From Streptomyces sp. CB02058 (GTDB lineage Bacteria; Actinomycetota; Actinomycetes; Streptomycetales; Streptomycetaceae), in assembly GCF_001905505.1 (NCBI RefSeq), contig NZ_LIPG01000003.1, positions 1,240,001 to 1,304,000 of the forward strand: a DNA stretch of 64,000 nt. Direction: 5' to 3'. The notes beneath the pieces were generated by a model. It was given only the letters and a program-made list of their open reading frames with translations, searched no databases and was not told the origin of the DNA. The translations under genes and the position numbers were made by a program. How positions within the stretch are numbered: position 1 is the first letter of the stretch; every line of letters starts with the position of its first letter. Positions 35,721 to 43,831 of this stretch are shown in pieces.

Positions 35721-35993
35721 ATGCCGATCAACACGATGACCGACGAGCTCACCTGGCAGGAGACCGCGTTGTGCGCGCAGGCCGGGCCCGAGTTCTTCTT
35801 CCCGGCCCCCGGTAGCTCCACCCGGGAGGCCAAGCAGCTGTGCAACGCCTGCGAGGGCCGCCTGGCCTGCCTCGAATACGCACTCACCCACGACGAGCGC
35901 TTCGGCGTCTGGGGCGGACTCTCCGAGAAGGAGCGTGAGCGGCTGCGCAGGGCCCGCCCGGAGGGGTACTGCGCACCGGGCCTCGGGGAGTAG
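35721..35993 (+). CDS. WhiB-family iron-sulfur regulator
   Basis: This small WhiB-like protein (90 residues from ATG 35721, 85 from ATG 35736) has the four cysteines that bind a 4Fe-4S cluster: one in ALCAQ, two in LCNAC and one in LACLEYA. The GVWGG turn and the basic C-terminal tail (KERERLRRARP) are the usual DNA- or sigma-contact elements. It is single-gene and flanked by non-related genes. The nearest start to the conserved ELTWQE block is ATG 35736, and either is plausible. Confidence 0.88.
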   Translation: MPINTMTDELTWQETALCAQAGPEFFFPAPGSSTREAKQLCNACEGRLACLEYALTHDERFGVWGGLSEKERERLRRARPEGYCAPGLGE

Positions 35994-36048
35994 TCCTCCC
36001 GGGGCGCCTCGCCTCCCCCGGCCGCCCGGTTCGCGCGGTGCCTTCCCG

Positions 36049-36948
36049 TCACCCGATGCGGAAGGTCTCGCCGTACACCTGCCAGACCAGGGGCTTCTCA
36101 AGGTCGAGATTGCCCTCGCGCAGGAAGACGCGCTGCGCCGTGTCGATCCTGGTCGTGTCGCGCTGCACCTTCCTGGCCTTGATGGCGGACCTGCTCGCGT
36201 CGAGGAAGGCGTCCAGATACGCCTTCTCCTCGCCGCCCTCGGCGGCCGTGTCCGCCGAGCCCATCGCGGCGTCGCGGATGCCGTAGAAGCCGTCCGCCTC
36301 GACACCCGGCCCGTGCAGCACCATCGCGTCGTAGTAGATGAACTGCCCCAGGGTGCCGAGGCCGTCGAGCTTCGCCAGCCGGACCGCCGGATCGAAGTAC
36401 AGCCGGTCGCGGGTCTCGTCCTGCGCCTCGCGGAAGGCCGCGTCCTCGGCCGCCTCGCGCCACGCGTCGGTGAAGCCGGGGTCCAGCCCCTCGTGCGAGT
36501 CGGTGCCGTCCACCTCGCGCAGGGCGGAGAGGAACGGGGCGAGTGGATTGTCCGGCTGCTCCTCGGTGTAGGCCTCGACCAGCTGCAGCATGTCGTTCGT
36601 GCCGGAGCAGAAGCCGATGATGCCCGCCGTGTAGCCGGCGCCGTCGCCGATGTCCTCGATCGCCCCGTACCGGCTGCGCCAGTCCAGGGTCGATGCCTCG
36701 GCGCTGGCCACCAGCCGGGAGGCGGTCTCCTTCATCTCAGGCGCGGCGAGGCCCGGCGGCAGCGCGTCGATCTCCTCGGACTGCTCGTCGGTCTCCGCTG
36801 CGGCCTCCGGCTCCGCCGGGCCGTTCTTCGTGGGAACGGCCGCCTGCGATATCACCGTGGGCGGCTCGGAGTCGCCACCGTTGAGCAAGATCGAAGCGAC
36901 GATGACAATCGGCGCACCGAAAAGAAAAAGACGCGTCACAGGTTTCAC
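36049..36948 (-). CDS. GH46 chitosanase, possibly membrane-anchored
   Basis: This 299-residue protein has a full GH46 chitosanase domain (about residues 75-299) that closely follows Streptomyces N174 chitosanase. The catalytic Glu (N174 Glu22) lies in VASAEASTLDW and the catalytic Asp (Asp40) in IEDIGDGAGY. GIIGFCSGTNDMLQL, YFDPAVRLAKLDGLGTLGQF and RVFLREGNLDL are also conserved. The N-terminus has one hydrophobic segment (LFLFGAPIVIVASIL) without an obvious cleavage site, then an acidic Pro/Glu linker, so it may stay anchored. It is transcribed alone; a strong hairpin lies upstream at 36993-37032. Confidence 0.9.
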   Translation of the reverse strand: MKPVTRLFLFGAPIVIVASILLNGGDSEPPTVISQAAVPTKNGPAEPEAAAETDEQSEEIDALPPGLAAPEMKETASRLVASAEASTLDWRSRYGAIEDIGDGAGYTAGIIGFCSGTNDMLQLVEAYTEEQPDNPLAPFLSALREVDGTDSHEGLDPGFTDAWREAAEDAAFREAQDETRDRLYFDPAVRLAKLDGLGTLGQFIYYDAMVLHGPGVEADGFYGIRDAAMGSADTAAEGGEEKAYLDAFLDASRSAIKARKVQRDTTRIDTAQRVFLREGNLDLEKPLVWQVYGETFRIG

Positions 36949-36992
36949 CCGGCACAGAGTACGTTCCGTGAGGCTCGGGGGAAGACCTCATG

Positions 36993-37032
36993 CGAAAGGG
37001 CGGCGCACACGCACGTGTGCGCCGCCCTTTCG
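36993..37032. terminator. Perfect 19-bp hairpin after desaturase gene
   Basis: Two 19-bp arms (36993-37011 and 37014-37032) pair perfectly around a 2-nt centre. It begins 46 bp past the desaturase stop and lies before the chitosanase start on the same strand, so it likely terminates the desaturase transcript and insulates the chitosanase gene. Confidence 0.7.
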
Positions 37033-37078
37033 TCAGGGTGCCCGCGGCTCGGGGAGCGGAGCCCGAACCGCGTCCGCG

Positions 37079-38056
37079 TCAGGCGCCGGCGGCCCGGGCC
37101 GCCATGCGGGCCTTGCGCGCGGCGAGCTTCTCGTCGAACTTCGACGCCTCGCTGTCCAGGCCGTTCATGTACAGGCCCAGTTCCTCCTGCGCCTTGAGGC
37201 CCTCCGGGCCGAGTTCGCCGATGTCGAGGACCTTGAGGTAACGCAGCACGGGCTGGATCACGTCGTCGTGGTGGATGCGCATGTTGTAGATCTCGCCGAT
37301 CGCCATCTGGGCGGCGGCCCGCTCGAATCCGGGCATGCCGTGTCCGGGCATGCGGAAGTTGACGACGACGTCCCGCACGGCCTGCATCGTGAGATCCGGG
37401 GCCAGCTCGAAGGCCGCGGCCAGCAGGTTGCGGTAGAAGACCATGTGCAGGTTCTCGTCGGTCGCGATGCGGGCCAGCATCCGGTCGCAGACGGGGTCGC
37501 CCGACTGGTGGCCGGTGTTGCGGTGCGAGACGCGGGTCGCGAGCTCCTGGAAGGCGACGTACGCCACGGAGTGCAGCATGGAGTGGCGGTTGTCTGACTC
37601 GAATCCCTCGGCCATGTGCGCCATGCGGAACTCTTCGAGCTTGTCCGGGTCCACGGCGCGCGAGGTGAGGAGGTAGTCGCGCATCACGATGCCGTGCCTG
37701 CCCTCCTCCGCGGTCCAGCGGTGCACCCACGTGCCCCAGGCGCCGTCGCGCCCGAAGAGGGAGGCGATCTCGTGGTGGTAGCTGGGGAGGTTGTCCTCGG
37801 TCAGCAGGTTCACGACGAGGGCGATCCGGCCGATCTCGGTGACCTTGGACTGGCCGGTCTCCCACGCCTCGCCGTCCTCGAAGATGCCGGGGAAGTTCCG
37901 GCCGTCGGAGAACGGTACGTACTCGTGGGGCATCCATGCCTTGGCGACTTTGAGATGGCGGTTGAGTTCCTTCTCCACCACCTCCTCCAGCGCGTACAGC
38001 AGTTGGGCGTCGGTCCACGCCTTCGAACTGCCGAGGTGGGGAGAGGTGATCGTCAC
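37079..38056 (-). CDS. Acyl-[ACP] desaturase (diiron)
   Basis: This 325-residue soluble desaturase would introduce double bonds into ACP-bound acyl chains. The two diiron motifs are visible: AEEGRHGIVMRDY (EExxH) in the middle and TDENLHMVFYRNL (DExxH) in the second half. The length is typical of the bacterial DesA-like family. The start at 38056 is preceded by an SD-like CAGGAG. The upstream region carries a striking palindrome and a third half-site (38082-38116), suggesting control by a repressor that senses membrane lipids. It is a single-gene unit ending in the hairpin at 36993-37032. Confidence 0.9.
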   Translation of the reverse strand: MTITSPHLGSSKAWTDAQLLYALEEVVEKELNRHLKVAKAWMPHEYVPFSDGRNFPGIFEDGEAWETGQSKVTEIGRIALVVNLLTEDNLPSYHHEIASLFGRDGAWGTWVHRWTAEEGRHGIVMRDYLLTSRAVDPDKLEEFRMAHMAEGFESDNRHSMLHSVAYVAFQELATRVSHRNTGHQSGDPVCDRMLARIATDENLHMVFYRNLLAAAFELAPDLTMQAVRDVVVNFRMPGHGMPGFERAAAQMAIGEIYNMRIHHDDVIQPVLRYLKVLDIGELGPEGLKAQEELGLYMNGLDSEASKFDEKLAARKARMAARAAGA

Positions 38057-38081
38057 GGGGGCTCCTGGGGACGGGAGAATT

Positions 38082-38116
38082 ACCTACGGCTTCGTAGGTT
38101 ACGTGACCGTAGGTTA
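38082..38116. promoter_or_regulatory. Palindromic operator of desaturase gene
   Basis: ACCTACG and CGTAGGT (38082-38088 and 38093-38099) form a perfect inverted repeat with a 4-bp spacer. CGTAGGTTA (38093-38101) recurs directly at 38108-38116, 15 bp apart. It lies 26-60 bp upstream of the desaturase start. A TetR-type regulator is plausible but not encoded nearby. Confidence 0.6.
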
Positions 38117-38212
38117 AGACGGCGGTAAGGCCCGAGCCAACCCCCGCCCTCGCGATGCACGCTCACACACCGTTATCCGTGCAGGTAGGAAGCGTTTTTT
38201 CGGCAAGGCAAG

Positions 38213-39859
38213 TCAAGCCTCGGCGGAGCCGCCCCCCGGCAGCAGGCCGGGGTCGACAACGCGGAGTCCCTCCTCGTCCAGCAGGAGCCAGCGGGTGATT
38301 CCCAGCGACATGAGGAACGGCATGTCATGGCTCGCCACGACGAGCGCGCCCTCGTAGGCGTCCAGCGCCGAGGTCAGGCGCCCCACACCGGACAGGTCGA
38401 GGCTGTTCGTCGGCTCGTCCAGCATCAGCAGCCGGGGCGCGGGCTCCGCCAGCAGCAGCGCCGCCAGCGTCGCCCGGAGGCGCTCCCCGCCGGAAAGAGT
38501 CCCCGCCGCGCGGTCCGCGCGTGTCCCCTTGAAGAGGAAATGTGCCAGACGCGCCCGGATGCCGTTGGCCGTGGCGCCCGGTGCGAAACGGGCCACGTTC
38601 TCCACCAGGGACAGACCGTCGTCGAGCACGTCGAGCCGCTGCGGCAGAAAACCCACCGGCACCCGCGTGTCCGCCTCGCCCGACGCCGGGGCGAGCTCGC
38701 CCGCCAGGGTGCGCAGGAGCGTCGTCTTCCCCGCGCCGTTGCGGCCGACCAGCGCGATGCGCTCCGGGCCGCGCAGATCCCACTCGCCCGGCACCCGTAT
38801 CCCGTGGGCCAGCCGGACGTCGCGCAGCAGCAGGACCTCGCTGCCCGGATGCACCTTCGTGTGCGGCAGCTCGATCCGGATCGCCTCGTCGTCGCGCACC
38901 GCGTCGACGGCCTCGCCGAGGCGCTCCTCGGCGTCCGCCAGCCGCTCGGTGTGCATGATGCGGTATCTGCCGGCCGATTCCTGTGCCGTCCGCCTGCGCT
39001 GGCCCATCACGGCCTTCGGCTCGTGCTTGGTGTCCCACATCTTCTGCCCGTACCGCCTGCGCCGGGCCAGCGTGACGTGCGCGTCGGCCAGTTCGCGCCT
39101 CTGGCGTCGTACGTCGGCCTCCGCGACCCGCACCATCCGCTCGGCGGCCTCCTGCTCCACGGCCAGCGCCTCCTCGTACGCCGACAGGCTGCCGCCGTAC
39201 CAGGTGACCTCGCCGTCGCGGAGATCGGCGATCCGGTCCACCCGCTCCAGCAGTTCGCGGTCGTGGCTGACGGTGACCAGCACACCCGTCCAGGCGTCCA
39301 CCGCGTCGTACAGCCGTCTGCGGGCGTACAGATCGAGGTTGTTGGTCGGCTCGTCCAGCAGCAGGACCGCCGGGCGGGCCAGGAGCAGCGCGGCCAGCCG
39401 CAGCAGCACGCACTCGCCGCCCGACAGCTCGCCGGTCGTCCGGTCGAGCCCGGTGCCGCCCAGTCCCAGTTGGCCGAGCAGGGCGCGGGCGCGCTCCTCG
39501 ACGTCCCAGTCGTCGCCGACCGTCGCGAAGTGCTCCTCGCGGACATCGCCCGCCTCGATGGCGGAGAGCGCCGCGCGCTTCGCGGCGACGCCCAGCACCT
39601 CGTCCACCCGCAGCGTGGTGTCCAGGACGAGGTTCTGCGGGAGGTACCCGATGTCGCCGGCCGTGGCGACCCGCCCCGACGAGGGGGTGAGTTCACCCGC
39701 GATCAGCCGCAACAGGGTCGATTTTCCGCAGCCGTTGAGGCCGATGAGCCCGGTCCGGCCGGGGCCCACGGAGAGCTGGAAGGAGTCGAACACCTCGCTC
39801 CCGTCGGGCCAGGCGAACGACAGGGAGGAACAGGTGATCTGTGGGGCGGATGCAGGCAC
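38213..39859 (-). CDS. ABC-F family ATPase (ribosomal protection type)
   Basis: This 548-residue soluble protein has two nucleotide-binding domains and no membrane segments, the ABC-F layout. Domain 1 has GLNGCGKST, LSGGECVLL and LLDEPTNNLD; domain 2 has GRNGAGKTT, LSGGERLRA and LMLDEPTNSLD. A charged linker joins them. Such proteins dislodge antibiotics from ribosomes or act in translation; the drug class cannot be told here. The GTG start at 39859 has GGAGG five bases upstream, better than the in-frame upstream start. The preceding leader is rich in overlapping hairpins and tiny reading frames, suggesting drug-induced attenuation. Confidence 0.85.
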   Translation of the reverse strand: MPASAPQITCSSLSFAWPDGSEVFDSFQLSVGPGRTGLIGLNGCGKSTLLRLIAGELTPSSGRVATAGDIGYLPQNLVLDTTLRVDEVLGVAAKRAALSAIEAGDVREEHFATVGDDWDVEERARALLGQLGLGGTGLDRTTGELSGGECVLLRLAALLLARPAVLLLDEPTNNLDLYARRRLYDAVDAWTGVLVTVSHDRELLERVDRIADLRDGEVTWYGGSLSAYEEALAVEQEAAERMVRVAEADVRRQRRELADAHVTLARRRRYGQKMWDTKHEPKAVMGQRRRTAQESAGRYRIMHTERLADAEERLGEAVDAVRDDEAIRIELPHTKVHPGSEVLLLRDVRLAHGIRVPGEWDLRGPERIALVGRNGAGKTTLLRTLAGELAPASGEADTRVPVGFLPQRLDVLDDGLSLVENVARFAPGATANGIRARLAHFLFKGTRADRAAGTLSGGERLRATLAALLLAEPAPRLLMLDEPTNSLDLSGVGRLTSALDAYEGALVVASHDMPFLMSLGITRWLLLDEEGLRVVDPGLLPGGGSAEA

Positions 39860-40020
39860 GAGGGCCTCCAGGAAGCGTCGGGAGAACACGGAGAAAGGGG
39901 CTCGGACACACCGGGGTCACGCGACGGGCACGCGTGCGTCAGGCACGCGGCACGTGGTGCGGACACCTCAGATGTGGAGCAACGTCCTTCTCCGATACGA
40001 CGGCTGCAGGGGCGAGGACG
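39860..40020 (-). promoter_or_regulatory. Possible attenuator leader of ABC-F gene
   Basis: The minus-strand leader contains several alternating GCGTGC/GCACGC-type inverted repeats (around 39920-39960) and very short GTG-started frames such as a 4-codon MPRA and a 9-codon MPDARVPVA frame. This resembles leaders of ribosome-protection genes where stalling shifts a terminator. No single terminator fold is decisive by eye. Confidence 0.3.
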
Positions 40021-40093
40021 ACGTTACGGACGGGCGCTGCCGCCGCGCAACCGAATTCGGGCCGCCCCGCGGCCCGTCAGGGCCCCGCAGCGG

Positions 40094-40510
40094 TCAGCAG
40101 GACCCGCCCAGCAGATCGGTCAGCCCGCCGTCCAGGTCCATGAAACGGTACTCGTCGCCCACCGGGACCAGCTCCTGTGCCCGCTTCAGGAAGCGCCGCA
40201 GCTCGGAGGTCCGGACATGGACCATGGCGATGCCCTCCACGGCGTGGAACTCCAGCACCGTACGGTCGTAGCCGAACGGCCTGACCCGGACGTCCCCGAC
40301 CCCGGCCGGCGCGTCCATGCCCGTGGCGAGCAGCTCACGCGAGAACTCCCAGGACACCTCCGTGCCTTCGAGGGTCGCCGGTGCGGGAAAGGCCATGCGG
40401 ACGGCGAAGGGGTCCTTGCGGTCGTACTGCAGAGTGGCGGGCAGTGTCTCCATACGAGGTGCGGACGCGACCATACGGGCCTGCACGGACTGCTCGATAA
40501 CGCTGGACAA
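40094..40510 (-). CDS. ssgD: SsgA-like protein, SsgD type
   Basis: This 138-residue protein belongs to the SsgA-like family that controls cell division and wall remodelling in sporulating actinomycetes. The family core is visible in LQYDRKDPFAVRMAF, VSWEFSRELL, GDVRVRPFG and VEGIAMVHVRTSELRRFL. Its position next to an ABC-F gene resembles the SCO6720-SCO6722 neighbourhood as I recall it, and SCO6722 is SsgD, so I favour SsgD. The start is TTG at 40510 with GGGAG six bases upstream. Confidence 0.75.
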   Translation of the reverse strand: MSSVIEQSVQARMVASAPRMETLPATLQYDRKDPFAVRMAFPAPATLEGTEVSWEFSRELLATGMDAPAGVGDVRVRPFGYDRTVLEFHAVEGIAMVHVRTSELRRFLKRAQELVPVGDEYRFMDLDGGLTDLLGGSC

Positions 40511-40703
40511 GACCTGCTCCCTCTCGCCTCAAACGACGGTTCCCGGCATTGGAGTAGACGACGGAACGCCTCCATCCGTGCACTGGCGGGCGGCGTGAGC
40601 TGCGTCACCGCCCGTCCTTCCACCGATCTTCCGACGATCACCTGCCCCGATTCGCGCGGGGCACCCTGGACGCCTGCCTGGCGGTGCGTTAGCTTCCAGC
40701 GCC

Positions 40704-41783
40704 ATGAGGGCCATGGGGAAGACGAGACGGCTGGTGGCACTGGGACTCTGCGCGGCGGCGGTGACCGCCGCACTGGCCGCACCACCGGCGCTCGCCGCCC
40801 AGGAGAAGCGGCCGGAACCCGGCTGGACGCTCACCCCCACGGGGACGGACGCACGCTTCAGAGGGCTCGCCGCCGTCGGCCGGGACACCGCCTGGGTCGC
40901 GGGCTCCGGGGGCACGGTGCTGCGCACCCTGGACGGCGGGCGGCACTGGAGCGACGTCTCGCCCCCGGCCGCGGCCGGGCTCGAGCTGCGCGACATCGAG
41001 GCCTTCGACCGCCGGCGGGCCGTCGCCCTGGCCATCGGCGAGGGCGAGGCGTCCCGGGTGTTCCGTACCGAGGACGGCGGAGCCACCTGGACCGAGTCCT
41101 TCCGCAACACCGACGCCCGTGCCTTCTACGACTGTCTGACCTTCTTCGACAGCCGCCACGGGCTGGCGATGAGCGACCCGGTGGACGGGCGGTTCCGCCT
41201 CCTGTCCACCTCGGACGGCGGGCGGACCTGGCAGGTGCTGCCCGACGCGGGGATGCCCGAGGCGCAGCCCGGCGAGGCCGGCTTCGCGGCGAGCGGCCAG
41301 TGCCTCGTCAGCTCGGGCGCCAAGGACGTCTGGCTCGCCACCGGCGGCGCCGCGACCGCGCGCGTGCTGCACTCCGCCGACCGCGGCCTGACCTGGACCC
41401 CGGCGGCTTCGGGCATCCCGGCGGGCGATCCCGCACGCGGGGTCTTCGGGCTCGCCTTCCGCGACCGTGCGCACGGCATCGCGGTCGGCGGCGACTACCG
41501 CGCCGACCAGGCGTCCCCGGACGCCTCGTCCGTCACGACGGACGGCGGCCGGAGCTGGCGGCGGGCGGCCACCCCGCCGCCCGCCTACCGGTCCGGCGTC
41601 GCCTGGCTGCCGCACAGCACGCGGTCCGCGCTGGCCGTCGGCCCGACCGGGACCGACCTCACCCGCGACGGCGGGCGCACCTGGCGGACCGTGGACACCG
41701 GCTCCTACGACACGGTGGACTGCGCACCGGACGGCGGCTGCTGGGCCTCGGGGGAGAAGGGCCGAGTGGCCCGGCTGAAGTAG
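40704..41783 (+). CDS. Secreted BNR/Ycf48-like beta-propeller protein
   Basis: This exported protein has 359 residues. A signal peptide (about 1-32, ending LAAPPALAA) precedes a beta-propeller built of repeats with Asp-box-like turns such as TLDGGRHWSD, TEDGGATWTE, TSDGGRTWQV, TTDGGRSWRR and TRDGGRTWRT. Such repeats occur in sialidases and in Ycf48-like assembly factors, but no catalytic residues can be assigned. It is single-gene, and its role is unknown. Confidence 0.75.
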   Translation: MRAMGKTRRLVALGLCAAAVTAALAAPPALAAQEKRPEPGWTLTPTGTDARFRGLAAVGRDTAWVAGSGGTVLRTLDGGRHWSDVSPPAAAGLELRDIEAFDRRRAVALAIGEGEASRVFRTEDGGATWTESFRNTDARAFYDCLTFFDSRHGLAMSDPVDGRFRLLSTSDGGRTWQVLPDAGMPEAQPGEAGFAASGQCLVSSGAKDVWLATGGAATARVLHSADRGLTWTPAASGIPAGDPARGVFGLAFRDRAHGIAVGGDYRADQASPDASSVTTDGGRSWRRAATPPPAYRSGVAWLPHSTRSALAVGPTGTDLTRDGGRTWRTVDTGSYDTVDCAPDGGCWASGEKGRVARLK

Positions 41784-41791
41784 CGGCCCGG

Positions 41792-41842
41792 GCGCCTCAC
41801 GCCCGTACGCACCTCACGCCCGTGCGCACCTCACACACGTAA
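41792..41842 (+). repeat. Three 17-bp tandem repeats
   Basis: Units at 41792-41808, 41809-41825 and 41826-41842 share the pattern GCrCCTCACGCCCGTrC with a few changes in the third. They fill most of the gap between the BNR gene and the acetyltransferase gene. Confidence 0.6.
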
Positions 41843-41862
41843 GCCCGAAGGGACCTCTCCGC

Positions 41863-42552
41863 GTGACCGATGCCGACCACGAAGAAGTTCTGGGAAGGAT
41901 CGCCGAGGGGCTCGTCTACACCGAGTCGGAAGCGGCCTTTCTGGCCCCCGGGCGCCGAGCCGACCAGATCTTCGAGTACAACCGGACACCTCCCGGCCGG
42001 ACGGAGGAGCGCCGGGCGCTGCTCGTCGAGATCTTCGGCTCGGTCGGCGAACGCACTGCGCTGCTGGCGCCGTTCCACGCGGCGTTCGGCAGCAACGTCC
42101 ACATAGGCGACGACTTCTTCGGCAACGTCAATCTGACGTTCGTCGACGACGTGGACATCCACATCGGCAACGATGTCATGATCGCCCCCAGCGTGACCCT
42201 GACCACGACGGGGCACCCGGTGCATCCCTCGCGGCGCGCCGATTTCGGGCGGTTCTCCGAACCGATCCACATCGAGGACAAGGTGTGGATCGGCAGCAAC
42301 GCGGTGATCCTGCCCGGCGTCCGTATCGGCTACGGCTCGGTCATCGGCGCGGGCAGCGTCGTCAGCCGCAGCATCCCCCCGATGTCCGTCGCGCTCGGGA
42401 CACCGTGCCGGGTGATCCGGGCCATCACCGACGAGGACCTCACCACGCGTACGGCAGGAGGCCGGGGAGCGCGCCGGGCCGTGACCGGACCGCCGCCCCA
42501 CGAGCCGGCGGTGGCCGTCCGCGCCGACCCGGGTGAGACCATCCGTCCATGA
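41863..42552 (+). CDS. Maltose/galactoside O-acetyltransferase-like protein
   Basis: This 229-residue protein is a left-handed beta-helix acetyltransferase of the Maa/LacA group. The substrate-side residues are in PFHAAFGSNVHIGDDFF, the active-site His in TLTTTGHPVH, and the hexapeptide repeats in VWIGSNAVILPGVRIGYGSVIGAGSVV. An N-terminal Mac domain (about 5-55) is present. A C-terminal extension of about 35 residues is unlike the typical ~185-residue members. The start is GTG at 41863; an SD-like GAAGGGA lies upstream. The stop overlaps the next small gene (ATGA). Confidence 0.85.
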   Translation: MTDADHEEVLGRIAEGLVYTESEAAFLAPGRRADQIFEYNRTPPGRTEERRALLVEIFGSVGERTALLAPFHAAFGSNVHIGDDFFGNVNLTFVDDVDIHIGNDVMIAPSVTLTTTGHPVHPSRRADFGRFSEPIHIEDKVWIGSNAVILPGVRIGYGSVIGAGSVVSRSIPPMSVALGTPCRVIRAITDEDLTTRTAGGRGARRAVTGPPPHEPAVAVRADPGETIRP

Positions 42553-42836
42553 GCGACGACCTGGAAGTGAGTGCCCTGGCGATCAACGTCACGATCCCGG
42601 AGGTGCTCCGCTGGACGGACACCCGGCGCGGCGAGGCGTTCACGCTGACCACGCTCAACGTCCGGCTGCTCCCGGACGGCCGTCTCGCCGCCAAGGCCTA
42701 CGGCCGGCCGGTCGGCGGCGGCCGGGGTGCCTATGTCTCCTTCCCCGTCCCTGACCGACCCGAGCTGGCGGCGCTGATCGACAGCGCCGCCGGCCGCGCC
42801 GGGGCGCTGTGGGCCGCTCACCGCGGTCTCGGCTGA
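42549..42836 (+). CDS. Small conserved-looking hypothetical protein
   Basis: A 95-residue soluble protein that I do not recognise. It has strong third-position GC bias, alternating charged and hydrophobic residues, and no membrane segment or cysteine cluster. It overlaps the acetyltransferase stop by four bases, so it is translationally coupled. Endonuclease V follows after 67 bp. Confidence 0.65.
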   Translation: MSDDLEVSALAINVTIPEVLRWTDTRRGEAFTLTTLNVRLLPDGRLAAKAYGRPVGGGRGAYVSFPVPDRPELAALIDSAAGRAGALWAAHRGLG

Positions 42837-42903
42837 GCGCCCCGGCCGGGACCGACGACGCACGGGGACGGACACGATCACCGGCTGCCTAGACTGACGC
42901 GTC

Positions 42904-43581
42904 ATGACGACGTTCAGGATGCCCGCCGACGAGGCCGAAGCCCGAGCCGTCCAGGACGCGTTGCGCGAGCGGGTGGTGCTGGACGAGCCGGGGCCGCCGC
43001 CGGGTACCGGCCATGTCACCGGGGTCGACGTCGCCTACGACGACGAGCGGGACCTGGTCGTCGCGGCGGCCGTCGTCCTGGACGCGGCGACCCTGGAGGT
43101 GATCGCCGAGTCCACCGCCGAGGGCCGGGTGACGTTCCCGTACGTCCCCGGGCTCCTCGCCTTCCGTGAGATCCCGGCCGTACTGGCCGCGCTGGAGGAC
43201 CTGCCCGTGGACCCGGGGCTCGTGGTCTGCGACGGCTACGGGCGCGCGCACCCCCGCAGGTTCGGGCTCGCCAGCCACCTCGGCGTCCTCACCGGGCTGC
43301 CCGTCATCGGCGTCGCCAAGAACCCGTTCACCTTCCGCTACGAGCAACCGGGACCCCGGCGCGGCGACTTCGCCCCGCTCCTGGACGGGGACGAGGAAGT
43401 GGGGCGGGCGTTGCGCACGCGGGACGACACGAAGCCCGTGTTCGTCTCGGTCGGCCACCGCACCGACCTGGACAACGCGTGCGCCCATACGCTCGCGCTG
43501 GCCCGCGACTTCCGTCAGCCGGAAACCACACGCCGGGCGGACGCCCTGTGCCGGACGGCGCTCCGGGACGCCATCAACTGA
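42904..43581 (+). CDS. nfi: Endonuclease V
   Basis: This 225-residue enzyme would nick DNA beside deaminated bases (inosine). Conserved motifs are GVDVAYDD (first metal-binding Asp), YVPGLLAFRE (wedge and Glu), VCDGYGRAHPRRFGLASHLG and IGVAKNPF (Lys). The length is normal for the family. The ATG at 42904 follows a short gap after the hypothetical gene. It is probably a housekeeping repair enzyme. Confidence 0.93.
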   Translation: MTTFRMPADEAEARAVQDALRERVVLDEPGPPPGTGHVTGVDVAYDDERDLVVAAAVVLDAATLEVIAESTAEGRVTFPYVPGLLAFREIPAVLAALEDLPVDPGLVVCDGYGRAHPRRFGLASHLGVLTGLPVIGVAKNPFTFRYEQPGPRRGDFAPLLDGDEEVGRALRTRDDTKPVFVSVGHRTDLDNACAHTLALARDFRQPETTRRADALCRTALRDAIN

Positions 43582-43631
43582 TATCGGACCCGCGCGGCGA
43601 TCTGTTGCCGACTGAGTACAAGTACGGATGT

Positions 43632-43644
43632 TGTTCGTCGAACA
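43632..43644. promoter_or_regulatory. Palindrome TGTTCG-T-CGAACA
   Basis: A perfect 6-bp inverted repeat around one base lies 20 bp before the small membrane-protein gene. Its inner order (GTTC then GAAC) is opposite to an actinobacterial LexA box, so SOS control is not implied. It could be an operator or leader hairpin. Confidence 0.3.
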
Positions 43645-43664
43645 TCAGGGGCAGGCTGGTACAC

Positions 43665-43811
43665 ATGATCGACCACCACACACCTCAGATGAGCGCCGGA
43701 ACCGTACGTCTCTCCCAGCGTGGCGTCGCCGTCGGCATGACCCTCGGCGTCCTCGCGGGAATCGCCTGGACCGTGTCCATGATCGTCACGCTGGCGTCCT
43801 GGATGCTCTGA
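43665..43811 (+). CDS. Small single-pass membrane protein
   Basis: This 48-residue protein has a polar N-terminus (about 1-20) and one hydrophobic helix (GVAVGMTLGVLAGIAWTVSMI, about 21-45). High third-position GC and a well-placed ATG after GGGGCAGGC support it as real. The function is unknown. It converges with the following reductase-like gene. Confidence 0.6.
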   Translation: MIDHHTPQMSAGTVRLSQRGVAVGMTLGVLAGIAWTVSMIVTLASWML

Positions 43812-43831
43812 CCCGGCGCCCGTCCTCCGGG

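Noticed and set aside
43632..43644. LexA/SOS box near endonuclease V and the small membrane protein
   Set aside because: The palindrome has GTTC before GAAC, the reverse order of the actinobacterial SOS consensus.
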